A stretch of 64,000 nt of DNA, taken from positions 1 to 64,000 of the forward strand of contig NZ_WWDL01000029.1 of the NCBI RefSeq assembly GCF_009848505.1, given 5' to 3'. Made by a program: the position numbers and the translations under genes. The notes under the pieces are model-generated. The model saw nothing but the letters and a program-made list of their open reading frames with translations. It searched no databases and had not been told where the DNA came from. Positions 7,893 through 16,252 of the stretch are shown in pieces. The DNA comes from Muricoccus harenae (GTDB lineage: Bacteria; Pseudomonadota; Alphaproteobacteria; Acetobacterales; Acetobacteraceae). Positions within the stretch are counted from its first letter, which is position 1, and every line of letters begins with the position of its first letter.

Positions 7893-8924
7893 CTAGCGGA
7901 TCGGCGGCGCGTACATCAGCCCGCTCCGCGTCCAGAGGTCGTTCAGGCCGCGCGGCAGGCCGAGCGGGCTGCCCTTGCCGAGATTACGCTCATACATCTC
8001 GCCGTAGTTACCGGCGGCCCGGATGGCGTTATAGGCCCAGCGCTTGTCCAGCCCCATCATCGGCCCGTGGTCACCCACCTGGCCCAGAAGGCGCCGCACC
8101 TCGTTGCGCTGGCTGCCCAACATCTCCTCGGCATTGGCCGCGGTGATTCCCAGCTCCTCCGCCTCGATCAGCGCGAAGATCGTCCAGCGCACGATGTCGA
8201 ACCACTGGTCGTCGCCATGCCGCACGGCGACGGCAAGCGGCTCCTTGCTGATGATGTCGGCCAACACGATGTGCTGCTCGGGATCGGCCAGCGCCGTGCG
8301 GATGCCGGCGAGCTGCGAGGCATCGGTGCTGAAGGCGTCGCAGCGCCCGGCCTCTTAGGCATGGCGCGTCTCGACATTGTTCTCGAAGACCACGGGCCGG
8401 AAGGTGACGTTGTTGGCCCGCGCCCAGTCCGCCAGGTTCAGTTCGGTCGTCGTGCCGGTGGTGATGCAGATCGACGCCCCGTCAAGCTCCTTCGCCTGCG
8501 AGATGTTGAGGGACTTCCGAACCATGAAGCCCTGGCCGTCATAGAAGTTGATGGCGGTGAAGTTGATCCCATTGGACGCGTCCCGCCCGTGCGACCAGGT
8601 GGTGGTGCGGGGCAGCACGTCGATTTGCCCCGCCTGCAAGGCCGTCAGCCGCGTGGAGGAGGTCACGGTGGTGAAGCGCGCCTTCGCGGCGTCGCCGAAG
8701 ACGGCTGCGGCGATAGCGCGGCAGGTATCCGCATCAAGGCCACGGTAGATGCCGCGGCTGTCCATCACTCCGAAGCCTGGTGCGCCGGGATGCCCGCCGC
8801 AATCGACCTGCCCCTTGGCCCGCACCGCCTGCAGCGTCGGCCCCGGCTGCGCCGTTTGCGCATGGGCCGCCAGCGGCGCCGCCCCGAGCAGCAGCGCCGC
8901 CGCCCGCATCATGACCGTCTTCAT
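7893..8924 (-). pseudogene. aapJ: AapJ-like amino-acid ABC transporter binding protein, interrupted by an in-frame TAA
   Basis: The two halves (8355-8924 and 7893-8267) are in the same frame and together make a 343-codon gene, the normal length of AapJ, the periplasmic binding protein of the general L-amino-acid ABC transporter. The signal peptide (MKTVMMRAAALLLGAAPLAAHAQ), the domain-1 motif LDADTCRAIAAAVFGDA, the C-terminal GNYGEMYERNLGKGSPLGLPRGLNDLW (in two blocks) and MYAPPIR all match the family. Codon 190 is TAA at 8355-8357, directly before EAGRCDAFSTD; relatives have an aromatic residue here, so a TAY-to-TAA change is likely. No aapQMP genes are near, so the receptor was already an orphan. 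It overlaps the TRAP permease stop by ATGA, placing it at the end of that operon. A sequencing error cannot be excluded. Confidence 0.87.
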
Positions 8925-10804
8925 GCTGCTCTCCTGACCCCCGTCAATGCCCGGCCCATGGCCCAGGCGAGTCCCATTGCTGCCAGCGCCACCGCCAGCC
9001 GTGCCGGCGCCGGGAGCACGGGGACAAAGGCGGCCACAAGCCCCGCGGTCCCGAGAAGGATCCGGGGAATCGTCCCGATCGGAGACAGGAAGTACCCGGC
9101 ATAGGAGGCCGTGATCGCCACCAGCGCCGCGACCTGAATTGCGGTAGCCAGCAGGATTTCCAGCAGGCTTCCGCGCAGCATGATCCCGGGGTCATAGATG
9201 AAGGCGAAGCCCACGGTGAAGCCCGCGATGGCGAAGCGGGTCGCATGGATGCTGGTGATGGTCGGCTTCGCCCCGGCGATGGAGGCGGCGGCAAAGGCGG
9301 CCGCCGCCACTGGCGGGGACACATCGGCCAGCACCGCGAAGTAGAACAGGAACAGATGCGCGGGCAGCACATCCACGCCCATGGCGATGAGCTGCGGCAC
9401 CCCGATCGCGGCGGCGATGATGTAGGAGGGCGTGGTCGGCAGCCCCATGCCCAGGACCAGCACGGTGATCCCGAGCAGCACCAGCAGCAGCGGCAGCGAG
9501 CCGCCCGCCAGGTCCTTGATGATCCCCCCAAAGGCCACGACCATCCCCGTGGCCGTCAGCGCCGAGACGACAATCCCCGCTCCGGCGATAGCGACCGCAA
9601 GCGGTGCCATGGTCAGCCCCGCATTCAGCAGGCTCCCGAAGATCGCGCGCGGCGACATGCGCGTCCGCTTGCGCGCCACGGCGACCGCCACCATCGCCAG
9701 CGTCGCGCAGAAGGCCGCGTAGTTCCCGGACCAGCGCTCCACCATCAGATAGACGAGCACGGCCATCGGGATGACCAGATGCGCATCCGCCGCAACCTCG
9801 CGCCAGGGCGGGATGTCGGCTTTCGCCATGGGCGCCATGCCGGCGCGCTTTGCATCGAAATGCACGGCCGACAGGATCGCGAAGTAATACAGCGCCGCAC
9901 CGATCGCGGCGGCGAGGACGATCTCGCCATAGGCGATGTTGGTGATCTCGGCCATGACGAAGGCTGCCGCCCCCATGACCGGCGGCATGATCGCGCCGCC
10001 TACGCTCGCCGCGCTCTCGATTCCGCCTGCGACGGCCGGCTTGTAGCCGATGCGCTTCATCAGCGGGATCGTCATCGCCCCGGTGGTGATGACATTGGAG
10101 ACAGAGGACCCGCTCATCGTCCCGAACAGGCCGGAGGTGACGACCGCCACCTTCGCCGGTCCGCCCGTGAAGCGCCCCGCCGCCGCGGCACCCAGGTTGC
10201 TGAACAGCCGCCCCGTTCCGCTTCCCGCCATGAAGGCGCCGAAGATGATGAAAACCGCAATGGTGGTCGCGACGATGCCGGTCAGCGGTCCGTAGACGCC
10301 GCCCGCCGTGGGCACCAGCCAGGACGCCTCCAGGATCTCGCTCAGCGAGAAGGGCCGCGTGTTCAGCACGCCCGGCAGGAAATGGCCGAACCCCATATAG
10401 GCGATGCTGCCGATCACCATCCAGGCGAGCCCCGGCTCCACCGCCCGTCGCGTTGCCTCCAGGAGCGTGACGATCGCCAGGACCGCGAGGGCCGACATGA
10501 CTGGCGTGAAATCGTCCACATATTCCATGCGGTCCGACACGGCGCCGGCGAAGACCCAGACCCAGAGATGCGGTGCGGCCGCTGCGGCGAACCAGCCCCA
10601 ATCCCACAGGCTCGGCCTTTCCTTCGGGCTGGAGGCCCGCCCCGGCCAGAGCAGGAAGATCGGCGGCACGAAGGCCAGCAGGTGAAAGGCCCTCATGGCG
10701 ATCGGCTCCGGAAAGCCGACGCCGCCGAAATACAGGTGGACCGCCGCGGCGAGCGCCAGCCACCCGGACAGGACTGGCCCCAGCGGGCCCTTCAGTGCAC
10801 GCAA
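8921..10804 (-). CDS. TRAP transporter permease, fused small and large subunits (TAXI type)
   Basis: A 627-residue membrane protein with about 17 hydrophobic segments, the length of fused DctQ-DctM permeases that work with TAXI-type receptors in Na+ or H+ driven uptake of organic acids. Large-subunit motifs are visible: FGTMSGSSVSNVITTGAMTIPLMK, ESAASVGGAIMPPVMGAAAFVMAE (each read in pieces), VLGMGLPTTPSYIIAA and SPPVAAAAFAAASIAGA. The frame opens at TTG 10804, 10 nt after the TAXI receptor stop, with AAGG just upstream; the exact start is uncertain. The stop overlaps the AapJ-like pseudogene by ATGA. Operon order is TAXI receptor, permease, AapJ-like receptor. Confidence 0.92.
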   Translation of the reverse strand: MRALKGPLGPVLSGWLALAAAVHLYFGGVGFPEPIAMRAFHLLAFVPPIFLLWPGRASSPKERPSLWDWGWFAAAAAPHLWVWVFAGAVSDRMEYVDDFTPVMSALAVLAIVTLLEATRRAVEPGLAWMVIGSIAYMGFGHFLPGVLNTRPFSLSEILEASWLVPTAGGVYGPLTGIVATTIAVFIIFGAFMAGSGTGRLFSNLGAAAAGRFTGGPAKVAVVTSGLFGTMSGSSVSNVITTGAMTIPLMKRIGYKPAVAGGIESAASVGGAIMPPVMGAAAFVMAEITNIAYGEIVLAAAIGAALYYFAILSAVHFDAKRAGMAPMAKADIPPWREVAADAHLVIPMAVLVYLMVERWSGNYAAFCATLAMVAVAVARKRTRMSPRAIFGSLLNAGLTMAPLAVAIAGAGIVVSALTATGMVVAFGGIIKDLAGGSLPLLLVLLGITVLVLGMGLPTTPSYIIAAAIGVPQLIAMGVDVLPAHLFLFYFAVLADVSPPVAAAAFAAASIAGAKPTITSIHATRFAIAGFTVGFAFIYDPGIMLRGSLLEILLATAIQVAALVAITASYAGYFLSPIGTIPRILLGTAGLVAAFVPVLPAPARLAVALAAMGLAWAMGRALTGVRRAA

Positions 10805-10814
10805 TGCCTTGTGC

Positions 10815-11792
10815 TCAGCGGGGCATCACGCCGGCTTCGCGATAGGCCTTCGCCGCCCCCGGATGCAGCGGGGCGCCCTCATACTTCCAGGCCACCGCCG
10901 GGTCATAGGCGGCCATGGAGGCATGGATCTGCGTCAGCCTGGCGCCCTTCGCCGCGATCAGCACCTTGGTCAGCTTGTAGGCGACATCCTCCGGCACGGA
11001 TTCATGCACGACGATCACGCTGTCCATCGTCGTCACCGGCACGTCGCCAGATTGCAGCGCCGGATAGGTCGCGGCCGGGATGATGCCCTGGTTGTAGGCA
11101 TAGGCGTCGATCAGGTGCTTGCGCAAATCCTCGGGGAAGGCCACCAGCTTCGCCGCGCGCCGCCCCTGGCCGATCTCCGTCAGGATCGCCGCCGGCTTGG
11201 CCAGGGCGAAATAGCAATAATCCACCTGCCCGTCGCCGAAGGCCGCTGCCACGTCGTTGTAGGAGCCGTTGAGATAGGTCCCGCCCTCGGCCCTGATCTT
11301 CTCCGGCGAGGTGCCGAAGAACTTCAGGATACGCTGCAGCGTCATCTCATCCGTGGAGGAGCGCTGCGGGCAGCCGATGCGAATGCCGCGCTGTGTCAGG
11401 ATCGCACGCATGTCCTCCATTGGCTTGTCGGCCGCGCGGAGCATGTTGTGCTCCGTCGGCGAATAGCCGGTGCCGAGGGTGCGGATCTTGTCGTGCTTCG
11501 CGCGATAGGGCTCCTCGCCACGCACCGCCGCGGCGGTGAAGGCATCGATGCCCCAGCCCATCTGCGACTGCCCGTTGTTGATGCGCGTCGGATTTGCCAG
11601 CCCGCCGCCGGGGACCACGCGGATCTGCAAATCCGCCTCGTCCTTCGCCAGGGCGGCAATGCCCGCCCCCATCGTGTACCAGCCGCCGCCCAGAGAGCCG
11701 GCGACGAATTCGAAGGTCTGCTGCGCGCGCGCGGTGCGGATGAAGGGGAGCGCCAGGGCGCCCCCGAGAGCAAGGCGGCGGGGAATGAGCAT
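10815..11792 (-). CDS. TAXI-family TRAP transporter solute receptor
   Basis: A 325-residue periplasmic receptor. A signal peptide (MLIPRRLALGGALALPFIRTARAQ) is followed by GSLGGGWYTMGAGIAAL, the TAXI-family signature, and by RVVPGGGLANPTRIN and LPTEHN-like YSPTEHNML. It delivers a substrate, typically a dicarboxylate or related acid, to the fused permease encoded directly downstream. ATG at 11790-11792 is chosen: GGAG lies about 7 nt upstream and the signal peptide starts here, while a longer frame adds an unlikely His/Arg-rich leader. The ligand cannot be deduced. Confidence 0.92.
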   Translation of the reverse strand: MLIPRRLALGGALALPFIRTARAQQTFEFVAGSLGGGWYTMGAGIAALAKDEADLQIRVVPGGGLANPTRINNGQSQMGWGIDAFTAAAVRGEEPYRAKHDKIRTLGTGYSPTEHNMLRAADKPMEDMRAILTQRGIRIGCPQRSSTDEMTLQRILKFFGTSPEKIRAEGGTYLNGSYNDVAAAFGDGQVDYCYFALAKPAAILTEIGQGRRAAKLVAFPEDLRKHLIDAYAYNQGIIPAATYPALQSGDVPVTTMDSVIVVHESVPEDVAYKLTKVLIAAKGARLTQIHASMAAYDPAVAWKYEGAPLHPGAAKAYREAGVMPR

Positions 11793-11903
11793 GATCGATC
11801 TCCGGTCGGCTGGCCTGTGGCGTCGGCGCCTGTGGAGTCGATGATGGACGTGCCGCACGGCCAGGAGCAACTGCCCCCTCGCAGCCTCCCGCTCAGCGGG
11901 GCA

Positions 11904-12752
11904 TCAGCAGGCCTCGGCGGTGAAGATCCGGGAGGGCCGGACGAACTCGTCCTGCGCCGCCACTGTCAGGATCTCCCGCGACCCTGCCTCGGCAGTGCGC
12001 TGCAGCAACCCGTAGACGGAGGACGCCACCGAGGAGAGCGCCACCCGCGCCTCCCCCCATCGCAGGCGGTGGAACAGGAAGAGCGCCGCGATGGCATCCC
12101 CCGCCCCGTTGACCGAGATCGGCAGCAGCGGCGTCCGCACGCGGTGGAACTGGTCGCCATCGCCGGCCAGCATGTCCACGCAATCGCTCGGCGTGTCCTC
12201 CACTCGCAGGGAGGTGACCAGCACGCAGGCCGGCCCGCGCGCCTGCAGCGCCCGCACTGCGCGCTTCGCATCATCCAGGGTGGAGACCTTGGCGTCGGTC
12301 AGCCATTCCAGCTCGAAATGATTCGGCGTCACGATAGAGGCGGCGGGGACGGCGCGGTCGCGCATGAACTCCGGAATGCCGGGGCGGACGAAGATCCCGC
12401 GCCCCACGTCGCCGATCACCGGATCGCAGCAATAGATGGAAGCCGGATTGGCGGCCCGCACCTTCACGACGGCTTCCAGGATCGCCTCGCCGATCGCGGC
12501 GTCACCCATATAGCCGGACAGGACGGCGTCGCAGCCCGGCAGCGCGCCACGCTCCTCGATCCCGAGCACCAGGTCGCGAATCAGATCGGCCCCGAAGACC
12601 TGCCCGCGCCAGGCGCCGTAGCCCGTGTGGTTGGAGAATTGCACGGTATTGAGCGCCCAGACCTCGGCGCCCAGCCGCTGCAGCGGGAAGACGGCGCTTG
12701 AATTCCCAACATGCCCGTAGGCCACCCAGGACTGGATCGAGAGGATGTTCAT
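11904..12752 (-). CDS. pdxY: Pyridoxal kinase
   Basis: A 282-residue ribokinase-superfamily enzyme that phosphorylates pyridoxal to PLP in the salvage pathway. The opening [25 protein letters not shown] is diagnostic for PdxK/PdxY. CDPVIGD (metal/phosphate site) and the anion-hole motif [13 protein letters not shown] are present. ATG at 12750-12752 is used; an in-frame ATG four codons upstream (12764) is the alternative, and neither has a strong SD. It is followed 111 nt later by the TAXI receptor start on the same strand; whether they share a transcript is unclear. Confidence 0.93.
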   Translation of the reverse strand: MNILSIQSWVAYGHVGNSSAVFPLQRLGAEVWALNTVQFSNHTGYGAWRGQVFGADLIRDLVLGIEERGALPGCDAVLSGYMGDAAIGEAILEAVVKVRAANPASIYCCDPVIGDVGRGIFVRPGIPEFMRDRAVPAASIVTPNHFELEWLTDAKVSTLDDAKRAVRALQARGPACVLVTSLRVEDTPSDCVDMLAGDGDQFHRVRTPLLPISVNGAGDAIAALFLFHRLRWGEARVALSSVASSVYGLLQRTAEAGSREILTVAAQDEFVRPSRIFTAEAC

Positions 12753-12912
12753 GCCACCATCCATCCCGCGCGAGGTCCCGAATCACCGCCCCTGCGCGGG
12801 CCGGGGCGGTGCATCCTCCCTAGTGCGGATCGCCGCCCGGCGAAATCACCCGTGGGCGGAAATCCTTGCCGGGAGCGACAGGCATCGAAACTGCCTCCGC
12901 CCCCTGGCGCCC

Positions 12913-13656
12913 TCAGGCGCACCGCCCGCCATCCACCGGCAGCAGCACACCGGTGATGAAGGAGGAGGAATCCTCCGCCAGCCACACGCAGGCATTCGCG
13001 ATATCGGCAGGGGTGGAAAGGCGCCCGATGGGAATGCTCGCCAGGAAGCGCTTCCGGTTCTCCGGCGTGTCCTCCGCTCCCATGAAGGCTGTAGTCAGCC
13101 CCGTCACCCCCATTACCGGGCAGACGGCGTTCACCCTGATGTTCTGCCCCGCCCATTCCTGCGCCAGGCTCTGAGTGAAGACGTTCACCGCCCCCTTGGT
13201 GCCGTTGTACCAGGTCAGCCCCGGCCGTGGCCGTAACCCGGCGGTGGAGGAGATGGTGATGAAGCTTCCCCCGCCCCGCGCCAGCAGCGCCGCATGGGCG
13301 GACTTGGCCATCAGGAAGACGGACTTCACGTTGATGGCGAAAACGCGGTCAAACTCCTCCTCGCTCACGTCCAGAGAAGGCTGGTTCCGGTAGGTCCAGC
13401 CAGCATTGTTCACCACCACGTCCAGCCCGCCGAAACCGGCGACCGTTCCGTCAACCATCGCCGCGATATCCGCGGCCTTGGAAACGTCGCCGCCCAGCGC
13501 CAGTCCGCCGATTTCGGCGGCCACCCGCCGCGCGCCCTCAAGGTTTAGATCGGCCACCGCCACCTTCGCTCCCTGGGCGGCGTATTCCCGCGCGATCCCC
13601 TCCCCGAAGCCCGACGCCGCACCCGTGACGAGCGCGATTTTGCCCTGCAGGCGCAT
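12913..13656 (-). CDS. Short-chain dehydrogenase/reductase (FabG-like)
   Basis: A 247-residue classical SDR oxidoreductase. Visible are the cofactor motif TGAASGFGEG (11-20), D36 in KVAVADLN favouring NAD(H), NNAG (83-86), and the catalytic Ser of ITISSTAG (136-137), Tyr150 and Lys154 in WYNGTK. The C-terminal SSSFITGVLLPVDGG is typical. ATG at 13654-13656 has AGGAG about 9 nt upstream. Such enzymes interconvert alcohols and ketones; the substrate is not evident and no operon partner identifies it. Confidence 0.9.
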   Translation of the reverse strand: MRLQGKIALVTGAASGFGEGIAREYAAQGAKVAVADLNLEGARRVAAEIGGLALGGDVSKAADIAAMVDGTVAGFGGLDVVVNNAGWTYRNQPSLDVSEEEFDRVFAINVKSVFLMAKSAHAALLARGGGSFITISSTAGLRPRPGLTWYNGTKGAVNVFTQSLAQEWAGQNIRVNAVCPVMGVTGLTTAFMGAEDTPENRKRFLASIPIGRLSTPADIANACVWLAEDSSSFITGVLLPVDGGRCA

Positions 13657-13759
13657 GGCCCTGTTCTCCTGGACGTTCCCAATGACCAGTCTGGGAAGGA
13701 CGCAGAGCCGGGTCAAATCAGCCTCACCCCGGCCTCGCGGCGGCGCAGGAGGAAACCCG

Positions 13760-14140
13760 ATGCTGCTACGCATCAAGCAATGGGCGCGGGCGATCCGGCG
13801 GGACGTCCACGCGCTCTACCTCGCCGCGCGCGACCGGCGCACGCCTTGGTACGCCAAGGCCTTCGCCCTCGTGATCGCCGCCTATGCGCTCAGCCCGATC
13901 GACCTGATCCCGGACTTCATCCCGGTGCTGGGCTACCTGGACGAGTTGATCCTGCTGCCGCTCGCCATCTGGCTCACCGTGCGGATGGTGCCCGCCGGGG
14001 TGATGGCGGAACACCGCGCAACTGCCCTCGCCACACAGGAGTGCCCGGTTAGCCGCGGGGCCGCTGCCGCCATCGTCGTGCTCTGGCTCGCGGCCGCGGC
14101 CATGCTCATCCGGTGGTTATGGCCGGACGCCGCCAATTGA
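13760..14140 (+). CDS. DUF1232 (YkvA-type) membrane protein
   Basis: A 126-residue protein with the DUF1232 core: WYAKAFALVIAAYALSPIDL followed by IPDFIPVLGYLDEL, in which SPIDLIPD is the family hallmark. The domain forms a membrane hairpin, and a further C-terminal helix (AAAAIVVLWLAAAAMLIRWL) is present. The function of the family is unknown. ATG at 13760 follows AGGAGG (13747-13752). It is divergent from the SDR and unlinked to rpmE downstream. Confidence 0.88.
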   Translation: MLLRIKQWARAIRRDVHALYLAARDRRTPWYAKAFALVIAAYALSPIDLIPDFIPVLGYLDELILLPLAIWLTVRMVPAGVMAEHRATALATQECPVSRGAAAAIVVLWLAAAAMLIRWLWPDAAN

Positions 14141-14260
14141 GGAAAGCCATCGGCGGGTGCCGCCGGCAAATGGTTGCGCCCCAGGGCCTCACCCGCTAAA
14201 CGCGCGCACTTCGCGCTTCCGGTCGGCATCGGCGGCGCCACATTCTATGGAACCCGCCCC

Positions 14261-14488
14261 ATGAAGTCCGACATCCACCCCGACTACCACGAGATCACGG
14301 TCATCATGACCGATGGCACGACCTACAAGACCCGCTCCTGCATGGGGAAGGAAGGCGACACGCTGCGCCTGGACATCGATCCGAAGTCCCACCCGGCCTG
14401 GACCGGCGTGCAGCGCGTGATGGACACGGGCGGCCAGATCGCCAAGTTCAACAAGAAGTTTGCTGGCCTCGGAACCCGCAAGGGCTGA
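14261..14488 (+). CDS. rpmE: 50S ribosomal protein bL31 (zinc-free type)
   Basis: A 75-residue bL31, a component of the 50S central protuberance that bridges the subunits. [22 protein letters not shown], read in two blocks, and [13 protein letters not shown] match alphaproteobacterial bL31. It has a single Cys (Cys27) and no CxxC pair, so it is the C-minus form that does not bind zinc. ATG at 14261 has only a weak GGA upstream. A terminator follows at 14536-14570. Confidence 0.95.
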   Translation: MKSDIHPDYHEITVIMTDGTTYKTRSCMGKEGDTLRLDIDPKSHPAWTGVQRVMDTGGQIAKFNKKFAGLGTRKG

Positions 14489-14535
14489 TCTGCGCGCGGC
14501 GCAATGCTAGGCTGATCTTATTGCATACCAGAGGG

Positions 14536-14570
14536 GGCTCCGGCGCTTGAAGCGTCGGGGCCTTTTTCTT
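14536..14570 (+). terminator. Rho-independent terminator of rpmE
   Basis: The stem GGCTCCGGCGCT/AGCGTCGGGGCC (with two G-T pairs and a 2-nt loop) is followed by CTTTTTCTT. Its right arm and T-tract also contain elements of the heat-shock promoter described next. Confidence 0.82.
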
Positions 14571-14577
14571 ATTTCCG
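14546..14577 (+). promoter_or_regulatory. Candidate RpoH (sigma-32) promoter for hsp20
   Basis: CTTG (14546-14549) is separated by 18 nt from CTTATTTCCG (14568-14577). This fits the alphaproteobacterial heat-shock consensus as I know it, CTTG-N17/18-CYTATNTNNG, at every specified position. It lies about 130 nt upstream of the hsp20 start, leaving room for a structured leader. The assignment is by match only. Confidence 0.62.
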
Positions 14578-14599
14578 AACCAGTCCACGGCGCCCGAAT

Positions 14600-14708
14600 G
14601 GGGCCGGGGACGCGTGGCAAGCCGGACGCACGGCCCGATCGGGGGTGCACCAGCCGGGGAGCCGCGTACCCCACTCGATGACCTTGCTCATGCAGGAGGT
14701 TTCTCGTG
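14600..14708 (+). promoter_or_regulatory. Probable ROSE-type RNA thermometer in the hsp20 leader
   Basis: The last hairpin before the start pairs CUUGCU (14683-14688) with the Shine-Dalgarno AGGAGG (14694-14699) across the 5-nt loop CAUGC. Pairs are U88-A94, C87-G95, G86-G96, U85-A97, U84-G98 and C83-G99 (last two digits). The UUGCU anti-SD and internal G-G mismatch are hallmarks of ROSE elements, which melt on heat shock to allow translation of small heat-shock genes. GC-rich segments from ~14600 can form upstream stems. The presence of an hsp20 downstream supports the call. Confidence 0.75.
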
Positions 14709-15200
14709 AACGCACTCGACCTCTCTCCCCTTTTCCGCACCGCCATCGGCTTCGACCGATTGGCCCGCCTGATGGACACGGCCCGCGCGGCCGACGCCCC
14801 GTCCTATCCGCCCTACAACATCGAGCGCACGGCGGATGACGCCTACACGCTGACGATGGCGGTGGCCGGCTTCGGCCAGGACGACATCGAGATCACCGCG
14901 CAGGACAACGTACTCGTCGTCTCCGGCAAGGCTCCGCAGCCGACCGATGACAACAGCCGCTTCCTCTATCGCGGCATCGCCGGCCGCGCCTTTGAGCGCC
15001 GCTTTGTCCTCGCCGATCATATCCGGGTGGAAGGCGCGAGCCTGGAGAACGGCCTGCTGCATGTCGCGCTGAAGCGCGAGGTGCCGGAGGCGCTGAAGCC
15101 CCGCCGCATCGCGATCGGCAACGGCCGCCCGCAGCAGCCGGCGATCGAGGGCCGCGCCGAGGCGGCCAACAGCCAGGAGGGCCAAGCCCAGGCGGCCTGA
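14706..15200 (+). CDS. Small heat-shock protein, Hsp20/alpha-crystallin family
   Basis: A 164-residue ATP-independent chaperone (IbpA/HspQ-like family of rhizobial and acetic-acid bacteria). The N-terminal region LSPLFRTAIGFDRLARLMD is the class A sHsp signature. An alpha-crystallin domain spans ~38-130 (YTLTMAVAGFGQDDIEI to ENGLLHVALKREVPE, including GLLHVAL). A Gln/Ala-rich tail replaces a clear IXI anchor, although RRIAIG may serve. GTG at 14706 is preceded by AGGAGG with 6 nt spacing, sequestered in the predicted ROSE hairpin. An RpoH-type promoter lies upstream and a strong terminator downstream, so it is monocistronic. Confidence 0.95.
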   Translation: MNALDLSPLFRTAIGFDRLARLMDTARAADAPSYPPYNIERTADDAYTLTMAVAGFGQDDIEITAQDNVLVVSGKAPQPTDDNSRFLYRGIAGRAFERRFVLADHIRVEGASLENGLLHVALKREVPEALKPRRIAIGNGRPQQPAIEGRAEAANSQEGQAQAA

Positions 15201-15223
15201 TCAGCTAAGCCAGAGCGGAATCG

Positions 15224-15256
15224 GGGCCGGCGGAGCAATCCGCCGGCCCTTTCCTT
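15224..15256 (+). terminator. Terminator of hsp20
   Basis: A perfect 11-bp stem GGGCCGGCGGA/TCCGCCGGCCC with a GCAA tetraloop is followed by TTTCCTTAT. It lies between the convergent hsp20 and DUF1192 genes and may serve both. Confidence 0.85.
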
Positions 15257-15284
15257 ATCCAGGTTGCTCCACCTGGACTCCGGA

Positions 15285-15491
15285 TCAGGGCTTCCGGAAG
15301 AAGGCGTCCGCCGCCGCCCGCTGCGCCGCCCTGGCGGCGATCGCCGCCTCCGCCCGCGCAATCTCGGCCTTGAGCGCCTCGACATAGGCCTTCAGCGTGT
15401 CCTCGGACCAGTCGGCCAGCGCCGCCGGCGCGAAACCACCAGGGCCTGAGCCGACCGGGCCGGGCCTGCGGTGCATTTCCTCTTCGAACAT
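15285..15491 (-). CDS. DUF1192 family protein
   Basis: A 68-residue protein of the alphaproteobacterial DUF1192 family. It has an acidic start MFEEEMHRR, then LADWSEDTLKAYVEALKAEI and a coiled-coil helix ending AADAFFRKP, as in relatives that end in ADALFK. It is cytoplasmic, of unknown function. ATG at 15489-15491 is used; AAGGAG sits 12 nt upstream, so the GTG at 15494 (9 nt spacing) could be the actual start. It is monocistronic and convergent with hsp20. Confidence 0.75.
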   Translation of the reverse strand: MFEEEMHRRPGPVGSGPGGFAPAALADWSEDTLKAYVEALKAEIARAEAAIAARAAQRAAADAFFRKP

Positions 15492-15612
15492 CACGATCAC
15501 GATCTCCTTCCGGCTTTGACCGTCCCCATCCCCCTCTCTATATCCCCACGCAACTCCCCCTGGGGCCCTTCGGCCCCTGCCGACGCCCCATGGGCGCGAC
15601 GAGGTTCACGCC

Positions 15613-16167
15613 ATGCCCACGCCCCTGATGCCCAAGGCCACCGCTGTTTGGCTGATCGACAAGACCTCCCTCACCTTTGACCAGGTCGCGGATTTCGTCG
15701 GCATGCACCCGCTCGAGGTGCAGGCCATCGCGGATGGCGAGGTGGCGCAGGGAATCGTCGGCTACGACCCCGTGGCCAATGCCCAGCTCACCCGCGAGGA
15801 GATCGCCCGCTGCGAAGCGGACCCGAACGCACGGCTGGTGATGATGGAAAGCAACCTTCCGCAGCCGAAGGTGCGCGGCAAGGGTGCCAAGTACACACCC
15901 GTGGCCAAGCGCAACGACCGGCCAGACGGGATCGCCTGGCTGCTGCGGAACTACCCGCAGCTGACCGACGCACAGGTGGCCAAGCTCCTCGGCACCACCA
16001 AGGAGACCATCGCCAAGGTGCGCGACCGCAGCCACTGGAACACGGCCAACATCAAGCCGCGTGACCCGGTGATCCTCGGCCTCTGCACCCAGTCCGACCT
16101 TAACGCCCTCATCATCTCCATCGGCGCCCAGCCAGTGCCGACGGCGGTGGAGGACGACGCGGCCTGA
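15613..16167 (+). CDS. trcR: Cell-cycle transcriptional regulator TrcR (DUF1013)
   Basis: A 184-residue DUF1013 protein. The family, named TrcR in alphaproteobacteria, is a conserved transcription regulator associated with RNA polymerase and the cell cycle. The N-terminal LMPKATAVWLIDKTSLTFDQVADFVGMHPLEVQAIADGE (read in pieces) and the C-terminal helix-turn-helix-like segment LTDAQVAKLLGTTKETIAKVRDR followed by SHWNTANIKPRDPV are diagnostic. ATG at 15613. A hairpin terminator follows at 16208-16231. Gene conservation is high across Rhodospirillales. Confidence 0.93.
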   Translation: MPTPLMPKATAVWLIDKTSLTFDQVADFVGMHPLEVQAIADGEVAQGIVGYDPVANAQLTREEIARCEADPNARLVMMESNLPQPKVRGKGAKYTPVAKRNDRPDGIAWLLRNYPQLTDAQVAKLLGTTKETIAKVRDRSHWNTANIKPRDPVILGLCTQSDLNALIISIGAQPVPTAVEDDAA

Positions 16168-16207
16168 GGCCGGTCCGCAAGGCTCGACGAAAACAGGCCA
16201 ATAAGAA

Positions 16208-16231
16208 AGGCGGGCCCCGAAGGACCCGCCT
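16208..16231. terminator. Bidirectional terminator between trcR and a DUF465 gene
   Basis: AGGCGGGCCC/GGACCCGCCT forms a stem (one G-T pair) with loop CGAA. It lies between the convergent genes ending at 16167 and 16253. Confidence 0.7.
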
Positions 16232-16252
16232 CTTGCTGCCTGACGGAACGCC

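Noticed and set aside
8355-8357. Stop codon read as selenocysteine or programmed readthrough
   Set aside because: It is TAA with no following structure suggestive of SECIS, and the expected residue in relatives is aromatic. A plain nonsense mutation is simpler.
9245-12701. Two long plus-strand frames (9245-11083 and 10695-12701)
   Set aside because: Both are antisense to TRAP, TAXI and pdxY genes and have low-complexity, Arg/His-rich products.
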